NCBI GenBank assembly: GCA_027451185.1
Contig: DAIDJW010000026.1
Span: forward strand, 1-8,170
From: Candidatus Saccharimonadota bacterium
Lineage (GTDB): Bacteria; Patescibacteriota; Saccharimonadia; Saccharimonadales; Saccharimonadaceae
DNA: 8,170 nucleotides
Reading direction: 5' to 3'
Part shown: one piece after another, positions 1 to 6,539 of the stretch
Numbering within the stretch: position 1 is the first letter of the stretch
Layout of the letters: the number at the start of each line of letters is the position of its first letter
Translations under genes and position numbers: made by a program
Notes under the pieces: model-generated
Told to the model about the DNA's origin: nothing
Database searches by the model: none
The model's input: only the letters and a program-made list of their open reading frames with translations

Positions 1-534
1 CCCAAACCGATCGCGTAACGGTGCCGCCAAAGCACCAGTACGGGTCGTCGCGCCAATTACCGTAAACTTCGGCAAATCCAACCGCACACTGCGCGCTGCC
101 GGACCTTTGCCGATCATAATATCCAGCTTATAGTCTTCCATGGCGGCATAAAGTACCTCTTCAACCGTCCGGCTTAAGCGGTGAATTTCGTCAATAAACA
201 AAATATCACCATCTTGCAGATTGGTTAAAATACTCGCAAGATCGCCCGCCCGTTCAATCGCCGGCCCGGCCGTAATACGGATGTGCGCGCCCATTTCGTT
301 GGCAATCACTGTCGCCATGGTTGTCTTGCCTAACCCCGGTGGACCATAAAGCAAAATATGGTCGAGCGGCTCGGCGCGTTTTTTGGCAGCCGTAATAGCC
401 AGCTGCAGATTTTTCTTCAGCCGCTCTTGGCCGACATATTCACTAAAACTTCCTGGTCGTAGCGTTACTTCGATCAGGCTCTCGTCTTCGTCTTCCGGTC
501 GACCGCTGGTGTCAACAATTCTCTCAATCGCCAT
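1..534 (-). CDS. ruvB: Holliday junction branch migration ATPase RuvB, N-terminal 178 residues (partial)
   Basis: RuvB is the hexameric AAA+ motor that pumps DNA through the RuvA-bound Holliday junction during recombinational repair. The visible part begins MAIERIVDTSGRPEDEDES and carries the family's EYVGQ segment (about residues 32-36), the Walker A loop GPPGLGKT (64-71), the Walker B DEIH (115-118) and the sensor-1 region IGATTRTG. It ends in LRDRFG, which contains the arginine-finger region, and then runs off the window. The remaining AAA+ lid and winged-helix domain must lie beyond base 1. The ATG at 534 is chosen because the RuvB N-terminus starts there and a TATACT box lies just upstream. 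No Shine-Dalgarno sequence is visible. It is the last gene seen of the yebC-ruv cluster, 24 bases after the unrecognised gene at 559-1299. Nothing looks defective in the visible part. Confidence 0.97.
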   Translation of the reverse strand, partial: MAIERIVDTSGRPEDEDESLIEVTLRPGSFSEYVGQERLKKNLQLAITAAKKRAEPLDHILLYGPPGLGKTTMATVIANEMGAHIRITAGPAIERAGDLASILTNLQDGDILFIDEIHRLSRTVEEVLYAAMEDYKLDIMIGKGPAARSVRLDLPKFTVIGATTRTGALAAPLRDRFG

Positions 535-542
535 TATCTAAT

Positions 543-551
543 AGTATAACA
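543..551 (-). promoter_or_regulatory. Extended -10 box before ruvB
   Basis: The minus strand reads TGTTATACT, an extended -10 element whose TATACT ends 8 bases before the ruvB ATG. The same nine bases occur before comEC. No good -35 hexamer is seen. A transcript from here would start at or next to the start codon, so ruvB could have its own leaderless promoter in addition to read-through from upstream. This is inference from sequence only. Confidence 0.5.
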
Positions 552-558
552 CCTTCGA

Positions 559-1299
559 CTATTGACCGATTAGTACCTCATGCAGGTGGCGCGGCTTTTT
601 CGCCTTGATTTCTAGGTCACGTACATGTTCAACGAAAACCTGCCAAGCCGCCACAGCCTCGTCGGCCACATTCTTTGAGTAGCTACAGCAAAGCTCGTAT
701 GACTCAACCACGACACCCTCAAATGCCGGATCGGTGTAAATGTATGGCCGGTTGAGCGCCATACACGATTCGTCGAAAGCCAACCAAACATCTATCGTTC
801 CTTCCGTAACCATCTCATCCAGCGCCTCGACCAGTTCCAAGAAATAGAGTCGACAATCTTCGGCCTTACAAAGCATACGATAAAAAATCGGCCGAGTCAC
901 TTGGCGCATATTGTGCTTCGCCTGGCGTGACGGCTCAAAATGAGTCACATATCGATTTTCAGTCTCGTTGAGACGCCGGCGTAGTTGCCGTTGCCAGGTT
1001 TTGGCGCTAGCGTCGCTAGTCAACTGAAAATCTTTTAGCTGACAAATATCAAACAGTAGCGCGCTCAGTTCGTTGGTAAAACCGGTTTTTGTAATGCGCG
1101 AATTATAGATTATATCTTGAGCCGTGACCGCCAGGTCAATGACTTTGTCGGCCGCTAATTGGCGTTGATTAACCAAACTAATAGTTTCGCGCGTTAGCTC
1201 GATCAAACTGTGAATCAGGTCATCTTCTTTGCGCCGCTCGTGCATTCTTTGGATGGCATAGCGAATCGTTTGCCTTGGCAGCGGCGGTAGACGAATCAT
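559..1299 (-). CDS. Unrecognised 246-residue protein encoded between ruvA and ruvB
   Basis: I do not recognise this protein. It appears soluble: there is no signal peptide and no membrane segment. Its first 120 residues are rich in charged, heptad-like helical stretches (for example HERRKEDDLIHSLIELTRET), suggesting a mostly alpha-helical fold. It has several cysteines (ICQL, LCKAEDC, ESCMAL and YELCCSY), but they do not form an obvious zinc-binding CxxC pair. The ATG overlaps the ruvA stop as ATGA (1296-1299) and has no Shine-Dalgarno sequence, so translation is probably coupled to ruvA. It ends 24 bases before ruvB. Its position inside the operon of a known three-protein machine suggests a role linked to Holliday junction processing or DNA repair, but that is guilt by association. 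It could equally be an unrelated gene that entered the operon. The reading frame is intact over 741 bases. Confidence 0.85.
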   Translation of the reverse strand: MIRLPPLPRQTIRYAIQRMHERRKEDDLIHSLIELTRETISLVNQRQLAADKVIDLAVTAQDIIYNSRITKTGFTNELSALLFDICQLKDFQLTSDASAKTWQRQLRRRLNETENRYVTHFEPSRQAKHNMRQVTRPIFYRMLCKAEDCRLYFLELVEALDEMVTEGTIDVWLAFDESCMALNRPYIYTDPAFEGVVVESYELCCSYSKNVADEAVAAWQVFVEHVRDLEIKAKKPRHLHEVLIGQ

Positions 1300-1868
1300 T
1301 TGTCGCGCAGAGCCAAGGTCACACGTTTCGCGGTCGGTAAATCATTCGGAATATCTTCAAGGGCTTTGCTAGCATCATTTAGACTATAACCAAGCGCCAT
1401 TAGCGCCTCAAGGGCCTCGTCGTTGGTATTAAGCTCAGTCTGGACTAATGAAGCGGCATAATGCGTTGCTAGGCCGACCTTATCGGACAAATCGACAATC
1501 ACCCGCTCGGCAGTTCGTTTACCAACACCACTGGCTTTCGATACAAAAGCCGTATCGCCGCTAGCGATGGCGTTACGCACCTGCTCGCTTTCGCCAATAC
1601 TTAAAATGGCTAACGCCGCCTTTGGCCCAACCCCCTGCACGGTAATAAGCAATTCAAACAGCTTCTTGGCCGCTAGGCTTGAAAAGCCATACAGCTCTTG
1701 AGCCTGTTCGCGTATGTGGTGATAGGTATAAAACTTGACCGTCTCGCCCAGAATGGCTCGTTCAAAGTCGGGCGTTGACACCTGGACTTCATAACCAATA
1801 TCATGCACGTCAACAATCACGGCATTATTGAATTTCTCAGCCACTACTCCAAATACATGTGCAATCAT
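1296..1868 (-). CDS. ruvA: Holliday junction DNA-binding protein RuvA
   Basis: RuvA forms tetramers that hold the four-way junction in a square-planar form and load RuvB. The 190-residue protein has the family layout. The N-terminal OB-fold domain begins MIAHVFGVVAEKF and includes DIGYEVQV (about 23-30). Two helix-hairpin-helix motifs follow, VQGVGPKAAL (77-86) and ASGVGKRTAERV (112-123). A flexible linker then leads to the small C-terminal domain III (about 150-190, EALEALMALGYS), which contacts RuvB. An in-frame start 23 residues upstream exists, but it would run into ruvC and lies before the conserved N-terminus, so the ATG at 1868 is preferred. It starts 14 bases after the ruvC stop and its TGA stop overlaps the next gene's ATG. 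Length is near the usual 190-205 residues. Confidence 0.96.
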   Translation of the reverse strand: MIAHVFGVVAEKFNNAVIVDVHDIGYEVQVSTPDFERAILGETVKFYTYHHIREQAQELYGFSSLAAKKLFELLITVQGVGPKAALAILSIGESEQVRNAIASGDTAFVSKASGVGKRTAERVIVDLSDKVGLATHYAASLVQTELNTNDEALEALMALGYSLNDASKALEDIPNDLPTAKRVTLALRDK

Positions 1869-1874
1869 AATCGT

Positions 1875-1880
1875 ATTATA
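1875..1880 (-). promoter_or_regulatory. -10-like TATAAT before ruvA
   Basis: The minus strand has a perfect TATAAT ending 6 bases before the ruvA ATG, at the very end of ruvC and the short gap that follows. There is no Shine-Dalgarno at normal spacing; the nearest AGGA lies about 20 bases upstream. A start site at the ATG itself would give a leaderless ruvA message. Confidence 0.45.
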
Positions 1881-1882
1881 CT

Positions 1883-2359
1883 TTATATCCTGCTCATTAA
1901 TGAATGGGTGATGGCCGCCGCTAAGGCATCGGCGCAATCATCGGGTTTCGGCACCTCTTTAAGCCCTAGTTGCAGGCGAACCATTTCTTGAACTTGTTTT
2001 TTGTCAGCCTTACCATAGCCAGTTAAACTTTGCTTGATCTGCATTGGAGTGTACTCGGCAATCGGAATGCCTGCTTTACGAGCAACTAGCAGCGCGACGC
2101 CGCGCGCCTCGGCGACCGTCATGGCCGTCGTCACGTTCTTCGTAAAAAATAATTTCTCAACCGACATTACCTGCGGCTTAGTACTGGCGACAATATCTGT
2201 TAAGTTATCAAAGATATCTTCCAGACGTTCGTCATGTGGTGTGTGTGCTGGCGTAGTTATAACACCAGCATCCACCACTTTAGCCTTGCCGCTAGTATCA
2301 AAGTCAACCACGCCAAAACCTAAAATACCGGTGCCTGGATCGATTCCTATGATGCGCAT
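1883..2359 (-). CDS. ruvC: Crossover junction endodeoxyribonuclease RuvC
   Basis: RuvC is the dimeric metal-dependent nuclease that resolves Holliday junctions by paired nicks. The 158-residue protein has the full RNase H-like fold signature. It starts MRIIGIDPGTG with catalytic Asp7, followed by Glu68 in SVEKLFF. The C-terminal helix KPDDCADALAAAITH supplies Asp141 and Asp144, so all four acidic metal ligands are present. The start at 2359 is chosen because MRIIGIDPG is the family N-terminus; an in-frame start 18 residues earlier would overlap the preceding gene. It lies 14 bases after the lamin-tail gene and 14 bases before ruvA. No Shine-Dalgarno is seen; a TATACT box lies 6 bases before the ATG. 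The length and motifs are typical of an active enzyme. Confidence 0.97.
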   Translation of the reverse strand: MRIIGIDPGTGILGFGVVDFDTSGKAKVVDAGVITTPAHTPHDERLEDIFDNLTDIVASTKPQVMSVEKLFFTKNVTTAMTVAEARGVALLVARKAGIPIAEYTPMQIKQSLTGYGKADKKQVQEMVRLQLGLKEVPKPDDCADALAAAITHSLMSRI

Positions 2360-2365
2360 AGCCCA

Positions 2366-2395
2366 AGTATAGATTATTTTACAGGCCTTTGCCAC
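2366..2395 (-). promoter_or_regulatory. Putative promoter of ruvC
   Basis: On the minus strand TATACT (2366-2371) ends 6 bases before the ruvC ATG. A GTGGCA hexamer (2390-2395), four of six matches to TTGACA, sits 18 bases further upstream, inside the end of the lamin-tail gene. This would give a leaderless ruvC transcript. The -35 assignment is weak. Confidence 0.45.
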
Positions 2396-4146
2396 GGCCA
2401 CCACCTTTGCCATAACTTAACAATTTCATGCCGCCACTCATACAGCGCGTAAATCAGACACAGCAACAAAACACCGCCGACCAACCACCAGATTAATTTT
2501 GAGCCGGCGGCTTGCTCGGTTTTGACGCCAGCAACTGCATAATCGGCCGTCGGCATAACTTGCAGCTTACGGCAACGATTAGTCGCTGGGTTGCGTTCCT
2601 GGCCTGCGGGACAGGCAGTTGATTCGCTGCTCGCCAAGACTACTTTATGGCATCGATTTGTCAACGGATTACGCTCCTCGTCGGGACCGCAGCTAGCTAA
2701 AACACTAGCGGTAGCGGCGATAGACCGGCAACGATTAGTCGTCGGGTTGCGATATTGCCCTGCTGGACAAGCTAAATTCGTATCGGCAACGACTAGCTTG
2801 CGACAACGGTTCGTATCGGGGTTGCGTTCCTGGCCTGCCGGACAAGCCGGTGTAGGCGCGATGACGACCGCATCATTATTCGCAGGAAGCAGCAGAGCTA
2901 AGTTAGCGGCGGCTGGGGTAACTTGATTAGTATACTGCCATACGCCAGCGATTTTCGACCATGACCAGCCATCTTTAGGGCTGTCGTAGGTGGTTGAGTC
3001 AACTAGCTTACCTGCGAGCAGTAACGACAACTGTCCGCTAGTATTTAATAGCCTAAAATCATAGGTATCATTGGTTAGCACCAGATAGCTAGTCGGCTCA
3101 ATCGTTTGCCCGGATAGTTTGTCCACCAAATTGTCATCGACAAATAATTGATAATCATTAACGCTAACCGGCGTCGCATTTGGGTTATACAATTCGATAA
3201 ATTCGCGGCCAGTATCCGCACCGACCGGGTTAGCCAATACTTCCGACAGCTCAAGATTCATTATTGGCTGGGCCTCGACGGCTGAATTGGTGTTTTGGCT
3301 ATCGTCTAATGGTGCGACGACATCAGAATTGTCGCTAGCTGGGTAGCAATTGCCCGCTTCATCAGCCGTATCGCCTTGGGGGAGCGCCGACTGAACACCA
3401 TCGATATTGAGGCAGACATCTACCGATGGCGGCGAGCAATTGCCCTCACCGTCCAGGCTCAAGCCGGGCGGCACCTCTGTCTGTATATTATCAAGATTGA
3501 GACAGAGGTCTAAAACATATTGCGCCGTACTGGCATAATTCAGAGCGGGCGCTACTAACTTAAAATCATCAGCCGGCTTGCCAGTTTGTTGAAGCTGGCC
3601 ATCAGATAGATTGATACGATCCATAACTTGACTGCCAACACTGGCACCAGCGTTAACCGACGTCACGCCGACACCCCAGTTTATAGTGTCGACAGTCTGA
3701 CTATTACTATCGACTAACCGTAAATAGCCGGCATCATTAGACAGTGACGGTTTAAAGATAAAATCATAGCCGGCTGTCTGATTATGGGCATTTAAATATT
3801 CGGCCGTGGCTGCGAGCGCCCGACCTAAGGGCGGCAGGATAACGTGACCGTTATCGCCATGCGGTAAAAAGCAACCTAACGTCTTAAACGTTTCCGGTGA
3901 ACTGACAGATGCATACCTTAGGCACCAGTTGGTTATATCGATCTGACTAGAGTTATTGTTGGCGATTTCCACAAATTCATTCGAACTATTAGTTGAATCG
4001 TCAACCGGCGCCTCGCGAACCGCAACGCGGCTAATAACAACACTTGGCACCGGCTCGGCAGCCGCTATTTCGTGAATAAATCCAGCAGCTAGCAGGCCAC
4101 CAAATATACATACAATTCTAACAATACTTAGAAAATGCTTATGCAT
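2374..4146 (-). CDS. Secreted, membrane-anchored lamin-tail-domain protein with Cys-rich repeats
   Basis: This 590-residue protein looks like a surface protein. A signal peptide (about 1-30, basic MHKHFLSIVR, hydrophobic core, then AAA-EP as a likely cleavage site) is followed by a lamin-tail-like domain (about 33-160; EFVEIANN, ITNWCLRY, YLRLVDS and VDTINWG are typical). Two Cys-bounded 23-residue repeats follow (215-237 and 245-267). A second lamin-tail domain (about 296-415) contains EFIELYNPNATPV, YLVLTND and VDSTTYDSP. Four RNPxTNRC repeats (435-528), one C-terminal membrane helix (about 551-568) and a basic, Trp-rich tail complete it. The order predicts an extracytoplasmic body and a cytoplasmic tail. 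Such domains are often found on CPR surfaces, where adhesion or host contact is plausible, but no ligand can be named. It sits between yebC and ruvC with no obvious functional link to DNA repair. Confidence 0.88.
   Translation of the reverse strand: MHKHFLSIVRIVCIFGGLLAAGFIHEIAAAEPVPSVVISRVAVREAPVDDSTNSSNEFVEIANNNSSQIDITNWCLRYASVSSPETFKTLGCFLPHGDNGHVILPPLGRALAATAEYLNAHNQTAGYDFIFKPSLSNDAGYLRLVDSNSQTVDTINWGVGVTSVNAGASVGSQVMDRINLSDGQLQQTGKPADDFKLVAPALNYASTAQYVLDLCLNLDNIQTEVPPGLSLDGEGNCSPPSVDVCLNIDGVQSALPQGDTADEAGNCYPASDNSDVVAPLDDSQNTNSAVEAQPIMNLELSEVLANPVGADTGREFIELYNPNATPVSVNDYQLFVDDNLVDKLSGQTIEPTSYLVLTNDTYDFRLLNTSGQLSLLLAGKLVDSTTYDSPKDGWSWSKIAGVWQYTNQVTPAAANLALLLPANNDAVVIAPTPACPAGQERNPDTNRCRKLVVADTNLACPAGQYRNPTTNRCRSIAATASVLASCGPDEERNPLTNRCHKVVLASSESTACPAGQERNPATNRCRKLQVMPTADYAVAGVKTEQAAGSKLIWWLVGGVLLLCLIYALYEWRHEIVKLWQRWWPWQRPVK
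2563..2844 (-). repeat. Four tandem CxxxxxRNPxTNRC protein repeats
   Basis: Within the lamin-tail protein, four copies start at residues 435, 460, 486 and 512, a period of 25-26 residues. Each is a 17-residue core of the type CPAGQERNPxTNRCRKL, separated by 8-9 variable residues. Copy three differs most (CGPDEERNPLTNRCHKV). Each core has two cysteines 13 residues apart, suggesting one disulfide per repeat outside the membrane. The block forms a stalk just before the membrane helix. At DNA level the copies have diverged, so this is an old duplication rather than a fresh slippage array. Confidence 0.9.
3346..3504 (-). repeat. Pair of 23-residue Cys-bounded repeats
   Basis: Residues 215-237 and 245-267 of the lamin-tail protein are two copies of a unit beginning CLN(L/I)D and ending in GNC, with internal (I/V)Q and a Pro-Gly-like turn. 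The two cysteines at the ends may close a small loop through a disulfide. The pair links the two lamin-tail domains. Confidence 0.75.
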
Positions 4147-4152
4147 AATCCA

Positions 4153-4181
4153 ATCATAATGCTAGTATTTACTTAATGCAA
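4153..4181 (-). promoter_or_regulatory. Putative promoter of the lamin-tail gene
   Basis: The minus strand has TTGCAT (4176-4181), a 17-base spacer and TATGAT (4153-4158), which ends 6 bases before the ATG at 4146. Only the first three bases of the -35 match consensus. No terminator is visible between yebC and this gene, so read-through is also possible. Confidence 0.45.
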
Positions 4182-4195
4182 GCTTAAAATAGAAA

Positions 4196-4918
4196 TTATT
4201 CGATTTCGGCTGTAATATCAGCGTTGGTATGGACGTTGACGACGTCATCTAGATCGTCAATGGCATCCATCAGACGCAGGACTTTGGCGGCCGTCTCTGG
4301 GTCGCTCACTTCAACCGGCATATTGGGCACATATTGCAGCTCGGCGCTCGTGACCGTCAGGCCAGCTTCAATAATGGCCGTACGCACCTTGGCTAAATCT
4401 TTTTGATCGATGTAAACGATAATTTCACCTTCTTCTTCGATAGCATCCTCAGCACCGGCGTCCAGAATGGTCAGCAGAGCATCCTCGCCTGTCGCGGCCA
4501 CGTTAATAACACCTTTGCGCGTAAACTGAAACATCACACTACCGGCATCGGCCATGCGACCGCCGTTCTTGGTTAAGGCAGTGCGCACCTCAGGAAAAGT
4601 ACGATTTTTGTTGTCGGTCGCCACCTCAATAATAATACCGATACCACCGGGGCCCATAGCCTCGTAGGTCGCCTCTTCTAGAACGGCTGCATTTTTATCG
4701 GCCACCCGGTCAATAGCTCGCTGAATGTTAGCCGCCGGCATGTTCGCCTGCTTAGCTTTTTCGATGGCCAGCGCTAAGGCGGAGTTCATGGTTGGGTCAA
4801 TACCACCGCGAGCGGCGATGGCAATCTGGTTACCGATTTTTGTAAAAACAGCGCCGCGTTTGGCGTCTTTAGCGCCTTTTTCACGTTTAATGGTTGACCA
4901 CTTGCTGTGTCCTGACAT
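4196..4918 (-). CDS. yebC: YebC/TACO1 family protein
   Basis: This is a full-length 240-residue member of the YebC/TACO1 family. Members were first described as DNA-binding transcriptional regulators. More recent work links the family to the ribosome, where they relieve stalling at polyproline-type sequences. The N-terminal block MSGHSKWSTIKREKGAKDAKR, the segment ARGGIDPTMN (37-46), MGPGGIGIIIE (88-98), GGRMADAGSVMFQF (119-132) and the C-terminal DAIDDLDDVVNVHTN (218-232) are all conserved in the family. The start at 4918 is the family N-terminus and has a GGAG Shine-Dalgarno 8 bases upstream, the clearest one in the window. yebC next to ruvC is a common bacterial arrangement; here a surface-protein gene lies between them, 49 bases downstream of the yebC stop. 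Confidence 0.97.
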   Translation of the reverse strand: MSGHSKWSTIKREKGAKDAKRGAVFTKIGNQIAIAARGGIDPTMNSALALAIEKAKQANMPAANIQRAIDRVADKNAAVLEEATYEAMGPGGIGIIIEVATDNKNRTFPEVRTALTKNGGRMADAGSVMFQFTRKGVINVAATGEDALLTILDAGAEDAIEEEGEIIVYIDQKDLAKVRTAIIEAGLTVTSAELQYVPNMPVEVSDPETAAKVLRLMDAIDDLDDVVNVHTNADITAEIE

Positions 4919-4926
4919 AAAGAAAT

Positions 4927-4946
4927 CTCCGTTTTTCTATATTATA
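4927..4946 (-). promoter_or_regulatory. yebC -10 box and Shine-Dalgarno
   Basis: On the minus strand a perfect TATAAT (4941-4946) is followed by a GGAG (4927-4930) placed 8 bases before the ATG. A start site about 7 bases after the -10 box would give a leader of roughly 15 bases with a normal ribosome binding site. No good -35 hexamer is seen. This differs from the other genes in the window, whose -10 boxes abut the start codon. Confidence 0.55.
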
Positions 4947-4971
4947 TTGCGCCTTTGTCGCTATATAATAT
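4939..4971. repeat. Inverted repeat overlapping the yebC -10 box
   Basis: ATATTATAT (4939-4947) and ATATAATAT (4963-4971) are perfect inverted copies. A T-T mismatch separates them from an inner GCG/CGC pair (4949-4951 with 4959-4961), leaving a 7-base loop. The outer left arm contains the yebC TATAAT. It could be an operator for a dimeric regulator, a transcript hairpin, or an AT-rich coincidence. It is not followed by a long T run on the minus strand, so it is not a classic terminator for comEC. Confidence 0.5.
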
Positions 4972-4982
4972 TTCCTTATTCG

Positions 4983-5006
4983 GAAAAATAAACGAGTTTA
5001 TTTTTC
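4983..5006. terminator. AT-rich hairpin after comEC, possible weak terminator
   Basis: A perfect 10-base-pair inverted repeat, GAAAAATAAA (4983-4992) and TTTATTTTTC (4997-5006), encloses a 4-base CGAG loop 32 bases after the comEC stop. Read on either strand, the stem itself supplies a T-rich descending arm. That could act as a weak bidirectional terminator, though the stem has only one G-C pair. An alternative is a structural element in a leader transcribed from the distal box at 5021-5029. Confidence 0.4.
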
Positions 5007-5020
5007 GCTCACTGCGTCAT

Positions 5021-5029
5021 ATTATAACA
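5021..5029 (-). promoter_or_regulatory. Distal extended -10 box upstream of yebC
   Basis: The minus strand reads TGTTATAAT, a consensus extended -10 element, beginning 9 bases after the comEC stop. If used, it would produce a yebC leader of about 95 bases containing both inverted repeats (4983-5006 and 4939-4971). No -35 is evident. The ATG directly after the box opens only a three-codon frame. Confidence 0.4.
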
Positions 5030-5038
5030 GATACGGAG

Positions 5039-6484
5039 TCATTCGACTATACTCGCCGAGCGTAAATTAAACCGACTCGCCCGCCACATATATACGCCGA
5101 CTAAAATCATTGCAACATAACTCACAGCCACCAGCCAAAGCGCTGGCTGGAATTCGGTTTGCGCCCAGGGTAATCCGGCCGATACTTGCACCGTTTTAAC
5201 CATATAAGCTAGCAGCCAATTAGCCGGCAGGCCAACAATAGCCGCAACACCGGGCAAAACAAGCCCGGCAATACCAGCAATAAACGTCAACAACATCGCT
5301 AGCGGCACTAGTGGTAAAACGAGTAAATTAGAGAATATCGCCACATTCGACAGCGTACCAAACGACAACATAATCACCGGTGCCGTCACTAAATGCGCCG
5401 CTATCGTCTCACCAAGGATTTGTCGCACCGTACCAGGTGGCTTATCGCCGAAAAAATAAGCCTGGCCAATCGGGCCGACTAGCATCACACCAGCAAAGGC
5501 TAAAAAGCTTAGTGTCCAGCCCAAATCGCCCCAAACGTACGACGGGTTGATCAAAGTAGTAATAGCTGCCGCCAAAACCAGTAAAATCAGTGGGTGAAAC
5601 TGTCGACCATAATACCAAGTTGCTAGGCTTAGCCCTGATACTAATCCAGCGCGCGACATGCTGGGACTCAGCCCCGTTACCGCCATAAAACCAGCAATCA
5701 AACAACCCGAACCAAAAGCCGCCATAAACTTCGAAATTCGCCCAAAAAGCCGTCGTGATAATCTAACTAAAATTGTTAAATTGTAACCACTGGCAACTAC
5801 GGCGTGTGTTAAGCCGGCCACTTTTAAAGCGTCCGTTAAATCAGTTGGCAGAGCGCTTTTCTGGCCAACCAAATAGCCCAAACCCAAGCTGGCCCGAGGT
5901 TCGGGTATCGCCTTCCGTACGGCCGTCGCAAACCAATCGCGTACCCGCCTAGCCACGTCACCAGGCACCGGTTCAACCAGTTTATCTATGTGCGCTCGGT
6001 AGATAGAGCCGGCGTAAGCCCCAAAGCCAGGCGTTAACTTACCGCTAACCGTTAGCAAATCGCCACGTTTGGCGCTGGTCGCCGCAACCGTTAAGCGTAT
6101 TTTGCCAGGCAGCCGGTAATCGATTTTAATTTTGTTAAGCACGACCACCGCCTGACCGCCGCTTTCGACTACGTCGTCACCGACCGTTCCGCTTAACGAC
6201 AAGTTATGGCCATAGTATGGCTGATACTGCACCAGGTTAACCTGTTCACACGACCCGCGCCAAACGCCCAATAGGCTGCCGGCCACCAAGGCTACGACTA
6301 CCATCCAAACGCGACGGACATAAAAAACAACTATCAATAATAATGTTGCCAAAACCAACCAGCCGATGTCGGCAAAATATCCATTTGCCAACTGTGCGCC
6401 GCAGCAACCGAGTAAGACCCCAAAGCTGGCCGCTGCAACCAACCACGACTCATGTAAACGCCTCTTAAGTACCCACCATTGCAT
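5039..6484 (-). CDS. comEC: ComEC/Rec2-type DNA uptake channel, short form
   Basis: ComEC forms the cytoplasmic-membrane channel that imports single-stranded DNA during natural transformation. This 481-residue protein has an N-terminal membrane part (about 15-75), a beta-rich OB-like extracytoplasmic segment (about 85-170) and then the competence domain. Competence-family landmarks are GLGYLVGQKSALP (201-213), LTHAVVASGYNLTILV (225-240), GLSPSMSRAGLVSGLSL (271-287) and INPSYVWGDLGWTLSFLAFAG (312-332), followed by further membrane helices to about 468. The C-terminal metallo-beta-lactamase-like domain found in longer homologues such as Bacillus ComEC is absent; short forms like this are common in CPR bacteria as far as I know. 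The ATG at 6484 follows a TGTTATACT box, with no Shine-Dalgarno. Two other frames stay open for stretches inside the gene, but they do not look like proteins. Confidence 0.93.
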   Translation of the reverse strand: MQWWVLKRRLHESWLVAAASFGVLLGCCGAQLANGYFADIGWLVLATLLLIVVFYVRRVWMVVVALVAGSLLGVWRGSCEQVNLVQYQPYYGHNLSLSGTVGDDVVESGGQAVVVLNKIKIDYRLPGKIRLTVAATSAKRGDLLTVSGKLTPGFGAYAGSIYRAHIDKLVEPVPGDVARRVRDWFATAVRKAIPEPRASLGLGYLVGQKSALPTDLTDALKVAGLTHAVVASGYNLTILVRLSRRLFGRISKFMAAFGSGCLIAGFMAVTGLSPSMSRAGLVSGLSLATWYYGRQFHPLILLVLAAAITTLINPSYVWGDLGWTLSFLAFAGVMLVGPIGQAYFFGDKPPGTVRQILGETIAAHLVTAPVIMLSFGTLSNVAIFSNLLVLPLVPLAMLLTFIAGIAGLVLPGVAAIVGLPANWLLAYMVKTVQVSAGLPWAQTEFQPALWLVAVSYVAMILVGVYMWRASRFNLRSASIVE

Positions 6485-6491
6485 ATAGATG

Positions 6492-6500
6492 AGTATAACA
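6492..6500 (-). promoter_or_regulatory. Extended -10 box before comEC
   Basis: TGTTATACT on the minus strand, identical to the box before ruvB, has its TATACT ending 7 bases before the comEC ATG. A run of six A residues lies just upstream. No clear -35 hexamer is seen. The expected start site coincides with the start codon. Confidence 0.55.
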
Positions 6501-6539
6501 TTTTTTAAGCTTAATCTAAGTTATTGATGAATGGCTAAA

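Noticed and set aside
1869..1937. In-frame 23-residue N-terminal extension of RuvA
   Set aside because: It overlaps the ruvC coding end and precedes the conserved MIAHVFG start; known RuvA proteins begin there.
2360..2413. In-frame 18-residue extension of RuvC
   Set aside because: MRIIGIDPG is the usual RuvC N-terminus and the extension would overlap the lamin-tail gene.
5007..5020. Three-codon frame (Met-Thr-Gln) after the distal TGTTATAAT as a regulatory leader peptide
   Set aside because: It is too short, has no ribosome binding site and starts within the expected -10 to start-site interval, so it is probably not transcribed from its own ATG.
5442..6446. Two further open frames on the minus strand inside comEC (5442-5705 and 6246-6446)
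   Set aside because: They lie wholly within comEC in other frames, with Trp/Arg-rich compositions typical of shadow translation.
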